DNA of 35,819 nt from Rhodobacterales bacterium HKCCE2091 (GTDB lineage: Bacteria > Pseudomonadota > Alphaproteobacteria > Rhodobacterales > Rhodobacteraceae): contig WVSL01000027.1 in assembly GCA_015689685.1 (NCBI GenBank), positions 1 to 35,819 on the forward strand, given 5' to 3'. The notes below the pieces were generated by a model, which was not told where the DNA came from, did not search any database, and saw only the letters and a program-made list of their open reading frames with translations. A program made the position numbers and the translations under genes. Positions 24,911 to 32,058 of this stretch are shown here, piece by piece; the first letter of the stretch is position 1, and every line of letters starts with the position of its first letter.

Positions 24911-26680
24911 TTACTCGGCCAGTTGCGCCAGCTCCCTCGGAAGCCGGAAGGTCCAGACGGTGCCGCCCTGGTTGAGGTAGTTGACGCGCTGCGCCACCTC
25001 GCCGCCCCAGAGCGGGACCGCGCCGCCCCAACCGGAGACCACGGTGACGTACTGCTCGCCGTCCTGTTCCCAGGTGATCGGCTGGCCGACGATGCCCGAT
25101 CCGGTCTGGAACGACCACAGGACCTCGCCGGTCTCGTCGTCGAGCGCGATGAACTCGCCCTCGGGCGTGCCGGTGAACACCAGCCCGCCGGCGGTCGTCA
25201 TCACCCCGCCCCAGAGCGGCGCGGCGTTGCGGTATTCCCAGATGATCTCGCCGGTGTCGGGGTCGATCGCCTTGAGCGAGCCGATGTAGTCCTCGAAGAT
25301 TGGCTCGATGGTGAAGCCCGACCCGAGATAGGCCGCGCCCTCGCGGTAGGTGACCGGCTCGTTCCAGATGTCCATGCCCCACTCGTTCGAGGGGACGTAG
25401 AACAGTCCGGTGTTCTGGCTGTAGGCCATCGGCATCCAGTTCTTCCCGCCGAGGAAGGACGGCACCGCGAAGACCGACTCGCCGCGGTCGCCGCTGGCGG
25501 CGGCGGAGGGATCGCCGGGCCGGTTGTCCTCGACGTAGATCGGGCGGCCGGTGTCGTCGATTCCTTCCGCCCAGGAGATGTTCTGGACGAACGGCCACGC
25601 GTCGACGAAGGAGCCGTCCGCGCGGTCGAGCACGTAGAAGAAGCCGTTGCGGTCGGCGGTGGCGAGACGGCCCTCGCCGGCGGCGTTGGTGAAGGGGATC
25701 ACCTCGTTCACGCCGTCGAAGTCCCATCCCTCGCGCGGGGTGGTCTGGAAGTGCCAGCGGATTTCCCCGGTCGCCGGGTCGATGCCGAGCCGGGAGGCGG
25801 CGTAGAGGTTGTCGCCCGCGTTGCCCTCGGTCGGCTCGCCGGCGTTCCGGAGCCACGAGTTCCACGGCGCCGGGTTGCCGGTGCCCATGATGATCGTGTC
25901 GGTCTCGGCGTCGTAGGAGCCGCCGAGCCAGGTCGCCCCGCCGCCGGTCTGCCACATGTCGCCCGGCCAGGTCGCGTTCAGCTCCCCGGTCATGGTCGAT
26001 TCCTCGCCGTTCAGCATGCCCATGTGGCCTTCGATCACCGGGCGCCGCCAGACCAGTTCGCCGGTCTCCACGTCCCGCGCCTCGACCGCGCCGACGATGC
26101 CGAACTCGCCGCCGGAGTTCCCGGTGATGACGAGGCCGTTCACGATCATCGGTGCGGCGGTGTAACTGTAGCCCTGCCGGTAATCCGCGATCTGGGTGTT
26201 CCACACGGTGTCGCCGGTGTGCCGGTCGAGCGCGACGAGCCGCGCGTCGAGCGTGCCGAAGATCACGAGGTCGCCCCACATCGCCGCGCCGCGGTTGATG
26301 ACGTCGCAGCAGGGCAGGATGCCTTCGGGCAGGCGCGCGTCGTACTGCCAGATCTCGCGGCCGGTCTCGATGTCGATGGCGTACATCCGCGAATAGGACC
26401 CGGTGATGTACATCACGCCGTCGTAGATCAGCGGCTGCGTTTCCTGCCCGCGCTGCTTCTCGCCGCCGAGGCTGAACGCCCAGGCCGGAACGAGGTGCTG
26501 CACGGTGTCGCGGTTGAGGATGTCGAGCGGGCTGTAGCGCTGCAGGTCGCGGCCCATCCCGTTGGTGACGATCTGGTTGGTGATCGTCGCATCGTTGGCG
26601 ATGTCCTCCTCGGTGACCTGCGCCTGGGCGGCGGTCATTGCGAGAATGCTGGCCGTCGCGGCCAGGACGAGGTGTCTCAT
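24911..26680 (-). CDS. PQQ-dependent alcohol dehydrogenase with lanthanide-type Asp-x-Asp signature
   Basis: A 589-residue periplasmic quinoprotein (MxaF/XoxF/ExaA family) that oxidises alcohols to aldehydes and passes electrons to a cytochrome c. A signal peptide covers about residues 1-20. The vicinal cysteine pair is C124-C125 (LPCCDV), metal ligands are E192 (SGGEFG) and N269 (GTGNPAPWN), and the catalytic base is D320 in WDFDGVNE. D322, two residues on, is the extra carboxylate that marks lanthanide-dependent enzymes; calcium enzymes have Ala or Ser there. The eight-bladed propeller repeats (for example [15 protein letters not shown]) are evident. ATG at 26680 has GGGAGG. It could be closer to PedH/ExaF (broad alcohols) than XoxF (methanol); the PedF-type neighbours favour the former. 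Confidence 0.93.
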   Translation of the reverse strand: MRHLVLAATASILAMTAAQAQVTEEDIANDATITNQIVTNGMGRDLQRYSPLDILNRDTVQHLVPAWAFSLGGEKQRGQETQPLIYDGVMYITGSYSRMYAIDIETGREIWQYDARLPEGILPCCDVINRGAAMWGDLVIFGTLDARLVALDRHTGDTVWNTQIADYRQGYSYTAAPMIVNGLVITGNSGGEFGIVGAVEARDVETGELVWRRPVIEGHMGMLNGEESTMTGELNATWPGDMWQTGGGATWLGGSYDAETDTIIMGTGNPAPWNSWLRNAGEPTEGNAGDNLYAASRLGIDPATGEIRWHFQTTPREGWDFDGVNEVIPFTNAAGEGRLATADRNGFFYVLDRADGSFVDAWPFVQNISWAEGIDDTGRPIYVEDNRPGDPSAAASGDRGESVFAVPSFLGGKNWMPMAYSQNTGLFYVPSNEWGMDIWNEPVTYREGAAYLGSGFTIEPIFEDYIGSLKAIDPDTGEIIWEYRNAAPLWGGVMTTAGGLVFTGTPEGEFIALDDETGEVLWSFQTGSGIVGQPITWEQDGEQYVTVVSGWGGAVPLWGGEVAQRVNYLNQGGTVWTFRLPRELAQLAE

Positions 26681-26699
26681 GCTTTCCTCCCTGATGTCG

Positions 26700-26724
26700 G
26701 GCAGTCGGTCCGCGCCGGACTGCC
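26700..26724 (-). other. Inverted repeat in the dehydrogenase leader
   Basis: GGCAGTC (26700-26706) can pair with GACTGCC (26718-26724). A second, overlapping hairpin uses GTCCG (26708-26712) and CGGAC (26716-26720); the two exclude one another because they share bases. Position is between the predicted promoter and the ribosome site of the dehydrogenase gene. Confidence 0.35.
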
Positions 26725-26742
26725 GCGGATGACCCACGGGAA

Positions 26743-26782
26743 TGATTGCAGCACTGCCCGAACCCGGAAATTCCACGTTGGT
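26743..26782 (-). promoter_or_regulatory. Island promoter element 2: PQQ dehydrogenase gene
   Basis: On the minus strand ACCAACGT (26782-26775), then GGAATT, and CAATCA (26748-26743) at the -10 place. The spacing from octamer end to the AA step is 28 bases. The -10 part is the weakest of the seven copies. It gives a leader of about 60 bases before the ATG at 26680. Confidence 0.4.
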
Positions 26783-26808
26783 CGTAAGACCTCCGTCGCA
26801 CCGATCCG

Positions 26809-26850
26809 CCTTTGGTCTTATTTCGCCGCCGCCGGGCGCTGATAGTCTCG
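26809..26850 (+). promoter_or_regulatory. Island promoter element 3: binding-protein/ATPase operon
   Basis: CCTTTGGT (26809-26816), then CTTATTT, and ATAGTCTCG (26842-26850). The spacing to the TA step is 27 bases. The element is 26 bases before the start codon at 26877 and is divergent from element 2. Confidence 0.5.
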
Positions 26851-26876
26851 ATGACGATCCTAGGGAGGACACTTCG

Positions 26877-27848
26877 ATGCATTTCAGGACCATCGCCGCG
26901 GCCGTCGCAGCGGTTTCCTTCGCCATACCCGCCATCGCGCAGGAAGACCCCGCGCTCCGGCTCGGCATGGACGCCTCGGGCACCGTGATGTGGGAAATCG
27001 ACACGATCATGCATTACGGGCTGGACGAGGATGCCGGGGTCACGCTCGACGTCCAGGAATTCGCCGGTACGCCCGCGACGCGCATCGCGTTCCTCGCCGG
27101 CGAGGTCGATGTGGTGGTCGCCGACTGGCTCTGGGTCGCGCGGCAGCGGGCGATGGGGGAGGACGTGGTGTTCCTGCCCTATTCGACCGCCGTGGGCGGG
27201 CTCCTGGTGCCGGCCGACAGCGCGGCGCAGACGCTCGCCGATCTCGACGGCGGCAGCATCGGCATCGCGGGCGGGCCGGTCGACAAGAGCTGGCTGATCC
27301 TCCGGGCCTACGCTCAGCAGGAATACGGCTTCGACCTCGCCGCCGGGACCGAGCAGGTCTTCGGCGCGCCGCCCCTGATCGCGGAAACCGCGCTGGCGGG
27401 CGATCTCGATGGCGCGATCAACTTCTGGCACTGGTCGGCGCGGATGGAGGCGCGGGGGATGCGGACGCTCGTGACCGTGGCGGAGGCATCGGAGGCGCTC
27501 GGGCTCGATCCCGGCACGCCGCTCCTCGGGTACGTGTTCCACGGCGACATGGTCGCGGAAAGCCCGGAGCTTCTGGAGGCCTTCGCCGCCGCCTCCCGCG
27601 CCGCGAAGGACCTGCTCGAGACCGACGACGCGGCCTGGGAACGACTGCGCGACCGGATGCCCGCCGCGAACGAGACCGAGTTCGAGGCCCTGCGCGCGGG
27701 CTGGGTCGCCGGCATCCCGCCCGAGGGGCCGGTCGACGAGGCAGCCGCCGGGCGGATGCTCGCGATCATGGCGGAGCTCGGCGGCGAGGACCTTGTCGGG
27801 CCGCTGACCGAGCTTCCGGCAGGCGTGTTCGCCGGTCCCGGCGGCTGA
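26877..27848 (+). CDS. NMT1/TauA-like ABC transporter periplasmic binding protein
   Basis: A 323-residue periplasmic binding protein of the nitrate/sulfonate/taurine/thiamine-precursor type. A signal peptide ends near residue 22 (FAIPAIAQ). The mature part starts [22 protein letters not shown] and has the family's [15 protein letters not shown] region (about 78-92) and [16 protein letters not shown] (26862-26868) precedes the ATG at 26877. The following gene encodes the matching ATPase but no permease gene follows. The promoter matches the alcohol oxidation regulon, so the ligand may be a substrate, metal complex or cofactor of that pathway; this is inference. Confidence 0.85.
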   Translation: MHFRTIAAAVAAVSFAIPAIAQEDPALRLGMDASGTVMWEIDTIMHYGLDEDAGVTLDVQEFAGTPATRIAFLAGEVDVVVADWLWVARQRAMGEDVVFLPYSTAVGGLLVPADSAAQTLADLDGGSIGIAGGPVDKSWLILRAYAQQEYGFDLAAGTEQVFGAPPLIAETALAGDLDGAINFWHWSARMEARGMRTLVTVAEASEALGLDPGTPLLGYVFHGDMVAESPELLEAFAAASRAAKDLLETDDAAWERLRDRMPAANETEFEALRAGWVAGIPPEGPVDEAAAGRMLAIMAELGGEDLVGPLTELPAGVFAGPGG

Positions 27849-27856
27849 GCCCGGGC

Positions 27857-28564
27857 ATGGCGGAGATCCTCCGCATGGCGGGCCCGCAGCCACGGTCCGC
27901 GCCGCCCCCGGTCCTGGACCTGTCCATCCGCTCGGTCGATTTCGGCGGCGGGTCCATCCTCGGGCCCGTCGCGCTGTCGCTGGCGCCGGGCGAGACCGTC
28001 GCCGTGACCGGGCCTTCGGGCATCGGCAAATCGACCCTATTGCGGATTGTCGCGGGGCTGGTCGGTCGCGCGGATGCCTCGGTGACGGTGCGTGGCCGGG
28101 TGTCGATGGTGTTCCAGGAGCCCACGCTGCTGTCGTGGCGCAGCGTCCTCGCCAATCTCCGCATTGCCTGCCGGATCGACCGGTCCCGCGCGCTGTCCGC
28201 GTTGTCGGAGGTTGGCCTCGCCGGTCTCGGCAGCCGCTACCCCGGCCAGCTTTCGCTCGGCCAGCGCCGCCGCCTCGCGCTCGCCCGCGCCTTCGCCGTC
28301 GGGCCGGACCTGCTTCTGATGGACGAGCCCTTCGTCTCGCTCGACGACGCGACCCATGCCGAGATGATGGCGCTGTTCGCGCGCCTTCGCGCCCGCCACG
28401 GCACCGCGACGCTTCTCGTGACCCACGACATGCGTGAGGCGGAGGCGCTGGCGACGCGGATCGTCGCGCTCGGCGGGCGGCCCGCGGTGGTGACGGGCGA
28501 GCGTCAGAACGCCGGGGCGTACCGCCAGTTGTCGGCGTCGGGCGTCACCGCGTTCCAGTCGTAA
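27857..28564 (+). CDS. ABC transporter ATP-binding protein (SsuB/TauB-like) with LSLGQ signature
   Basis: A 235-residue ATPase, the length usual for importers of the nitrate/sulfonate class. Walker A GPSGIGKST is at 52-60, Q-loop in VFQEPTLLSW (85-94), the signature reads QLSLGQRRR (131-139) instead of LSGGQ, Walker B is LLLMDEP with D156 and E157, and H190 is the switch histidine. It begins 8 bases after the binding-protein gene; ATG at 27875 is an alternative start. No permease is encoded nearby. Its last 61 bases overlap the end of the convergent Sel1-like gene, and the terminal 20 residues have no family counterpart I can recognise, so the true end may be an extension of the family length. 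Confidence 0.85.
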   Translation: MAEILRMAGPQPRSAPPPVLDLSIRSVDFGGGSILGPVALSLAPGETVAVTGPSGIGKSTLLRIVAGLVGRADASVTVRGRVSMVFQEPTLLSWRSVLANLRIACRIDRSRALSALSEVGLAGLGSRYPGQLSLGQRRRLALARAFAVGPDLLLMDEPFVSLDDATHAEMMALFARLRARHGTATLLVTHDMREAEALATRIVALGGRPAVVTGERQNAGAYRQLSASGVTAFQS

Positions 28565-29043
28565 TCCGCGCCCTGCAGCATCGCCGCGCGGTCCAGCCCG
28601 GCCTCGGCGGCGCGGTCGATCCATTCGCGGCCCTCGGCGGCTTCGGCCGATGTGCCGTGCTGGCGCAGAATGTCGAGCCCGTAGTTGTACATGCCCATCG
28701 GATCGCCGGCCTCGGCGGCCTGCCGGTTCCAGTCGGTCGAGGCGTCGGGGTTGTAGTCGCCGCCGAAGCCGTTGTCCTCCAGGTAGCTCATCCAGGTCAT
28801 CGCCCGGGTGTATCCGGCATCGGCGCAGGCCCCGAAGATCGTCCGCGCCGCGTCGTGGTCGCCCGACTTCGTCATCAGGTAGCCCGAGGCGCAGGTCATC
28901 ATGTCGGTCTGGCCGTTCTCGGCGTTCTCGACCATGCGCTGGTGGGTCAGCTCGTCGGGGTTGGTGGTGCCGTAGCGGTCGAAGTCCTGCGCCAGCGCGG
29001 GCGCGGCCAGCAGGGTGAGGGCGAAGGCGGTGCGGGCGATCAT
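28504..29043 (-). CDS. Secreted Sel1-repeat-like protein
   Basis: A 179-residue protein with a signal peptide (MIARTAFALTLLAAPALAQ) followed by alpha-helical repeats of the Sel1/TPR kind, for example AAEAGDPMGMYNYGLDIL and DRAAEAGLDRAAMLQ in the second half and FGACADAGYTRAMTWMSYLE in the first. Sel1-like repeats mediate protein contacts. Two cysteines (in TCASGYL and FGACADAG) could pair. It has its own copy of the island promoter element upstream and so is probably part of the alcohol oxidation regulon. Its 3' end overlaps the convergent ATPase gene by 61 bases. Exact function is unknown. Confidence 0.8.
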   Translation of the reverse strand: MIARTAFALTLLAAPALAQDFDRYGTTNPDELTHQRMVENAENGQTDMMTCASGYLMTKSGDHDAARTIFGACADAGYTRAMTWMSYLEDNGFGGDYNPDASTDWNRQAAEAGDPMGMYNYGLDILRQHGTSAEAAEGREWIDRAAEAGLDRAAMLQGADYDWNAVTPDADNWRYAPAF

Positions 29044-29064
29044 GGGCGGTCCTCCTCTGGTCGG

Positions 29065-29107
29065 CGAGGGTAGGGCCGGGGGCGGGGTGGGTCTCTGCGA
29101 CGAAGGT
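29065..29107 (-). promoter_or_regulatory. Island promoter element 4: Sel1-like gene
   Basis: On the minus strand ACCTTCGT (29107-29100) is followed by CCCTACCCTCG (29075-29065), with the octamer end 28 bases from the TA step. It lies between the exporter permease gene and the Sel1-like gene, giving the latter a separate start. Confidence 0.45.
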
Positions 29108-29113
29108 CGTAGC

Positions 29114-29965
29114 TCAGCCCTTCCGCAGCATTCCCTTTGCCGGGTCGTAGCCGAGAACCGCGAGGCCCGCAAAGACCGAGAAGGCGAGCGCGGTCCAGCC
29201 GAGCGCGGGCAGGTTCGGCTGCGCGTAGAGCGCGAAGCGGACGAGTTCGACCGCGTGGCTGAACGGGTTCGCGGCGCAGAGACGCCACAGCAATTCCCCC
29301 GCCTCCTGCATCCGCCACAGCGGGTAGAGCGCGGTCGACAGGAAGAACATCGGGAAGATGACGAAGTTCATCACCCCCGCGAAGTTCTCCATCTGCCGCA
29401 CGAGCGACGACAGCGCGAGACCGAGCGCGCCGAGCATGAGGCCCGCGAGCAGCAGCGCCGGCAGGGCGGCGAGGTAGCCGAGCGGCGGCATCCGTACGCC
29501 GAAGACCCACGCGACCGCGAGGAAGGCGTAGACCTGTGCGATCCCGATCGCCGCGCCCGCGACGAGCTTGGCGAACAGGAGCCACCAGCGCGGCAGGGGT
29601 GCTGTCAGCAGCAGGCGGATCGACCCCATCTCGCGGTCGTAGACGAGTGCCAGCGACGACTGCATCCCGTTGAACAGCAGGATCATGCCGCAGAGGCCGG
29701 GAACGACGTAGGTCTCGTAGTCGATGTAGGTCTGGTAGGGCGGCGTGATCGACAGGCCGAGCGCGGCGCGGAACCCGGCGGCGAAGACCAGGAGCCAGAC
29801 CAGCGGGCGCACGAGCGCAGACAGGAACCGGCTGCGCTGGTTCAGGAACCGCAGCCATTCGCGCAGGACGATGGCCTTCAGCGCGCCGAGCCAGTGGGCG
29901 GGTACCGCGGCGCGGCGGCGGGTCTGCCGCGCGGGCGCGGCGGGGCGGTCCGCGAGGTCGGTCAT
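29114..29965 (-). CDS. ABC-2-type exporter permease of the PQQ alcohol system (PedC-like)
   Basis: A 283-residue inner-membrane protein with six helices, of the ABC-2 (drug/polysaccharide exporter) type rather than an importer permease. Landmarks are VLREWLRFLNQRSRFLSALVRPLVWLLVF at about 33-61 (given by position only), YVVPGLCGMILLFNGMQSSL and DREMGSIRLLLTAPLPRWW near 110-130, and MNFVIFPMFFLSTALYPLW. Permeases of this type are conserved next to PQQ alcohol dehydrogenases, as in the phenylethanol (ped) cluster of Pseudomonas putida. It shares ATGA with the ATPase gene upstream. The exported compound is unknown. Confidence 0.88.
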   Translation of the reverse strand: MTDLADRPAAPARQTRRRAAVPAHWLGALKAIVLREWLRFLNQRSRFLSALVRPLVWLLVFAAGFRAALGLSITPPYQTYIDYETYVVPGLCGMILLFNGMQSSLALVYDREMGSIRLLLTAPLPRWWLLFAKLVAGAAIGIAQVYAFLAVAWVFGVRMPPLGYLAALPALLLAGLMLGALGLALSSLVRQMENFAGVMNFVIFPMFFLSTALYPLWRMQEAGELLWRLCAANPFSHAVELVRFALYAQPNLPALGWTALAFSVFAGLAVLGYDPAKGMLRKG

Positions 29966-30681
29966 GCCGGTTCCGGTTCCGTCAGCGCGAGGAAGGTATC
30001 GGCGAGCGGCGCGCCGCCGGTCACATCGCCCGCGCGCCCGTCGCGCAGGACGCGGCCCCGGTGCAGGATCACGAGCGCGTCGTCCGGCCGGACCTCGTCG
30101 GCGAGGTGGGTGGCCCAGAGCACGGTCAGCCCCTCCGCCGCGAGGGCATGTACATGGTCGGTGATCGCTGCCCGGGCGGCGGCGTCGAGGCCCACGGTCG
30201 GCTCGTCGAGCAGGAGCACGTCGGGGTCGTGCAGGAGCGCGCGGGCGATTTCCGTCCGCCGCCGGTGGCCGCCGTTCAGTGCGCGCACCTTTTCGCCCGC
30301 GCGTTCCGCCATGCGGAGGCGGTCGAGCGCGGACTCCGCCCGAAGCCCGGCGATTCCGTGAGGAACGCCCTGCAAGGCCGCGAAATACCTCAGGTTCTGC
30401 GCCACGGTCAGGTCGGGGTCGAGGGTCTGGGTCTGGAACACCACCCCCATCCGCGCGAGTGCCTCGCGCGGGCTGCGGCCCATGTCCTGTCCCGCCACCG
30501 CGATCCGCCCCGCCTGCGGCCGAAGGAGCCCGGTCAGGAGCGCGAACAGCGTCGACTTGCCCGCGCCGTTCGGGCCGAGAAGCGCGCAGAACCGGCCCGG
30601 CGGCACGCGGAAGGACACGCCGTCAAGCGCGGTCTTCGCTCCGTAGGCATAGCGCACGTCCTCGACCGAGAGCCCGCTCAT
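29962..30681 (-). CDS. ABC exporter ATP-binding protein of the PQQ alcohol system
   Basis: A 239-residue ATPase. Walker A GPNGAGKST is at 36-44, the Q-loop in VVFQTQTLDPDLT (80-92), the signature reads LNGGHRRR (135-142) instead of LSGGQ-type, Walker B is LLLDEP with D159 and E160, and the switch histidine is in WATHLADEV. The altered signature is, as far as I recall, usual for the family linked to PQQ dehydrogenases. It is coupled by ATGA overlaps to the genes on both sides and should drive the PedC-like permease. Confidence 0.9.
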   Translation of the reverse strand: MSGLSVEDVRYAYGAKTALDGVSFRVPPGRFCALLGPNGAGKSTLFALLTGLLRPQAGRIAVAGQDMGRSPREALARMGVVFQTQTLDPDLTVAQNLRYFAALQGVPHGIAGLRAESALDRLRMAERAGEKVRALNGGHRRRTEIARALLHDPDVLLLDEPTVGLDAAARAAITDHVHALAAEGLTVLWATHLADEVRPDDALVILHRGRVLRDGRAGDVTGGAPLADTFLALTEPEPA

Positions 30682-31097
30682 CTGATGGTGATCTCCACCC
30701 GCTGCGTCTCGCCGCCGCCGGGGATTGCCAGCGCGTAGCTGCCCGGCTTGATCGCGATGAAGCCGATCTCCATCACCCCGGCCTCGTCGAATTCGACCGA
30801 GTCGAGGCCGAGCGGCCGCACTTCCAACCCGTTGATGACGATCTCGTCGATCCAGATCGCGCGGAAGAAGGCCGCGCCTTCCAGCGCCAGTTCCTGGCTG
30901 CCGTCCGCCTCGATCTCGATTTCGTAGTAGGTGCCCGATTGCAGTTCCAGCGGGGCATCGGCCAGCGGCTGACCGGCCGACAGGAGGATCGGCGGCAGGT
31001 CCTGCTGGTTGCCCGCGGACAGGAGGCCCGCGAAGCCCAGATCGTGCGCCGAGACGGCGGCGGGCAGCAGGAAGGGCAGGGTCAGGAGCAGGCGCAT
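30678..31097 (-). CDS. Small secreted beta-rich protein of the PQQ exporter operon
   Basis: A 139-residue protein with a signal peptide (MRLLLTLPFLLPAAVSAH). The mature part is rich in beta strands and acidic residues (YYEIEIEADGSQELALEG, VMEIGFIAIKPGSYALAI), with a cupredoxin-like or immunoglobulin-like look but no visible Cys-His-Met copper site and no cysteine. ATG at 31097 is preferred because it shares ATGA with the beta-propeller gene; a TTG three bases earlier is possible. Its fixed place between propeller and ATPase genes suggests a periplasmic partner of the exporter. Function unknown. Confidence 0.75.
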   Translation of the reverse strand: MRLLLTLPFLLPAAVSAHDLGFAGLLSAGNQQDLPPILLSAGQPLADAPLELQSGTYYEIEIEADGSQELALEGAAFFRAIWIDEIVINGLEVRPLGLDSVEFDEAGVMEIGFIAIKPGSYALAIPGGGETQRVEITIR

Positions 31098-32056
31098 CAA
31101 TCGGCCTCCGGGCGCAGGGCCGCGCCCCAGGGGAAGCGGCCGACGGGAATGGAACGGAGCGGCTCGCGCGAGGCGACGTCGATGACGGTGACATCGCCCG
31201 AGACGCCGTTGGTGGTGAAAAGCTGCGATCCGTCTTCGTTGAACGCCATGTGCCAGACCCGACGCCCGACGAGGATGTAATCCTCGACCTCGTAAGTCGC
31301 GGCGTTCACGACGGCGACGTGGTTGGCCGGGCCGAGCGCGACGAACACGGTGCTTTCGTCCGCGGTGAATTCGAAGCCAACGGGCTGCACCCTGTCGGGA
31401 TGGATTCCCGTGATCTCGAACTCGAGCTTCGCGAGCTCCGCCTGTGTCTCCACGTCGAACACCGAAACGGTGCCGCCGATCTCGGCCGAGACCCAGAGCT
31501 CCGCGCCCCCGCGCGCGAACTCGGCGTGGCGGGGGCGGCTGTCGACAAGCGTGTTGGCGAAAAGTGTCCGGCTTTCGGTGTCGATCCAGTGCGCCATGTT
31601 CGTCGTCTCCGACGTGGTGATGGCGATGCGCCCGTCGGGCGACACCGCCATGCCCTCGGGCTCGATGCCCACGTCGATCTGCGCGACCACTGTGCGGCTC
31701 TCCACGTCGACGACGGTGGTGATCGCGTCGTCCTCGTTGGCGATGTAGAGATGCCGGTTGTCGGGATGCAGGACGAACTGTTCCGGGTCGTCGCCGGAGG
31801 GCAGGTTGTGCAGCACCTCGCCGCTATCGGGGTCGATCACCTGCACCGTGTTGCTGTCGGAGGCGCAGACATAGACCACCGATCCGTCATTGGCGAAGGT
31901 GATGCCGCGCGGGCGCTGGCCGGTCTGGATCGTCCGGATCACCTCCAGCGTGTCGGTGTCGATCACGCTGATCGTGTCGTCGAGTTCGTTCGTCACCCAG
32001 ATCTCCCCGGCCCCGGCGGGGCCGGCCAGAAGGGCGGCGGCGAGAAGGAAGCGCAT
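31097..32056 (-). CDS. PQQ-pathway-associated YVTN beta-propeller protein
   Basis: A 319-residue periplasmic protein with a signal peptide (MRFLLAAALLAGPAGAG) and about seven YVTN-type repeats of roughly 42 residues, such as TNELDDTISVIDTDTLEVI, CASDSNTVQVIDPDSGEVL and ANEDDAITTVVDVESRTVV. Proteins of this kind are conserved in PQQ-dependent alcohol catabolism clusters. ATG at 32056 is chosen because GGAGG lies six bases before it; ATG at 32062 would share ATGA with the upstream stop but has the ribosome site directly against it. No catalytic residues are evident; a scaffold or sensing role is inferred. Confidence 0.85.
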   Translation of the reverse strand: MRFLLAAALLAGPAGAGEIWVTNELDDTISVIDTDTLEVIRTIQTGQRPRGITFANDGSVVYVCASDSNTVQVIDPDSGEVLHNLPSGDDPEQFVLHPDNRHLYIANEDDAITTVVDVESRTVVAQIDVGIEPEGMAVSPDGRIAITTSETTNMAHWIDTESRTLFANTLVDSRPRHAEFARGGAELWVSAEIGGTVSVFDVETQAELAKLEFEITGIHPDRVQPVGFEFTADESTVFVALGPANHVAVVNAATYEVEDYILVGRRVWHMAFNEDGSQLFTTNGVSGDVTVIDVASREPLRSIPVGRFPWGAALRPEAD

Positions 32057-32058
32057 CT

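Noticed and set aside
22779-24980. Plus-strand open frame of 733 codons opposite the kinase, FIST and regulator genes
   Set aside because: No motif, no ribosome site, and it crosses three well-supported genes and the dehydrogenase terminator; a GC-driven shadow.
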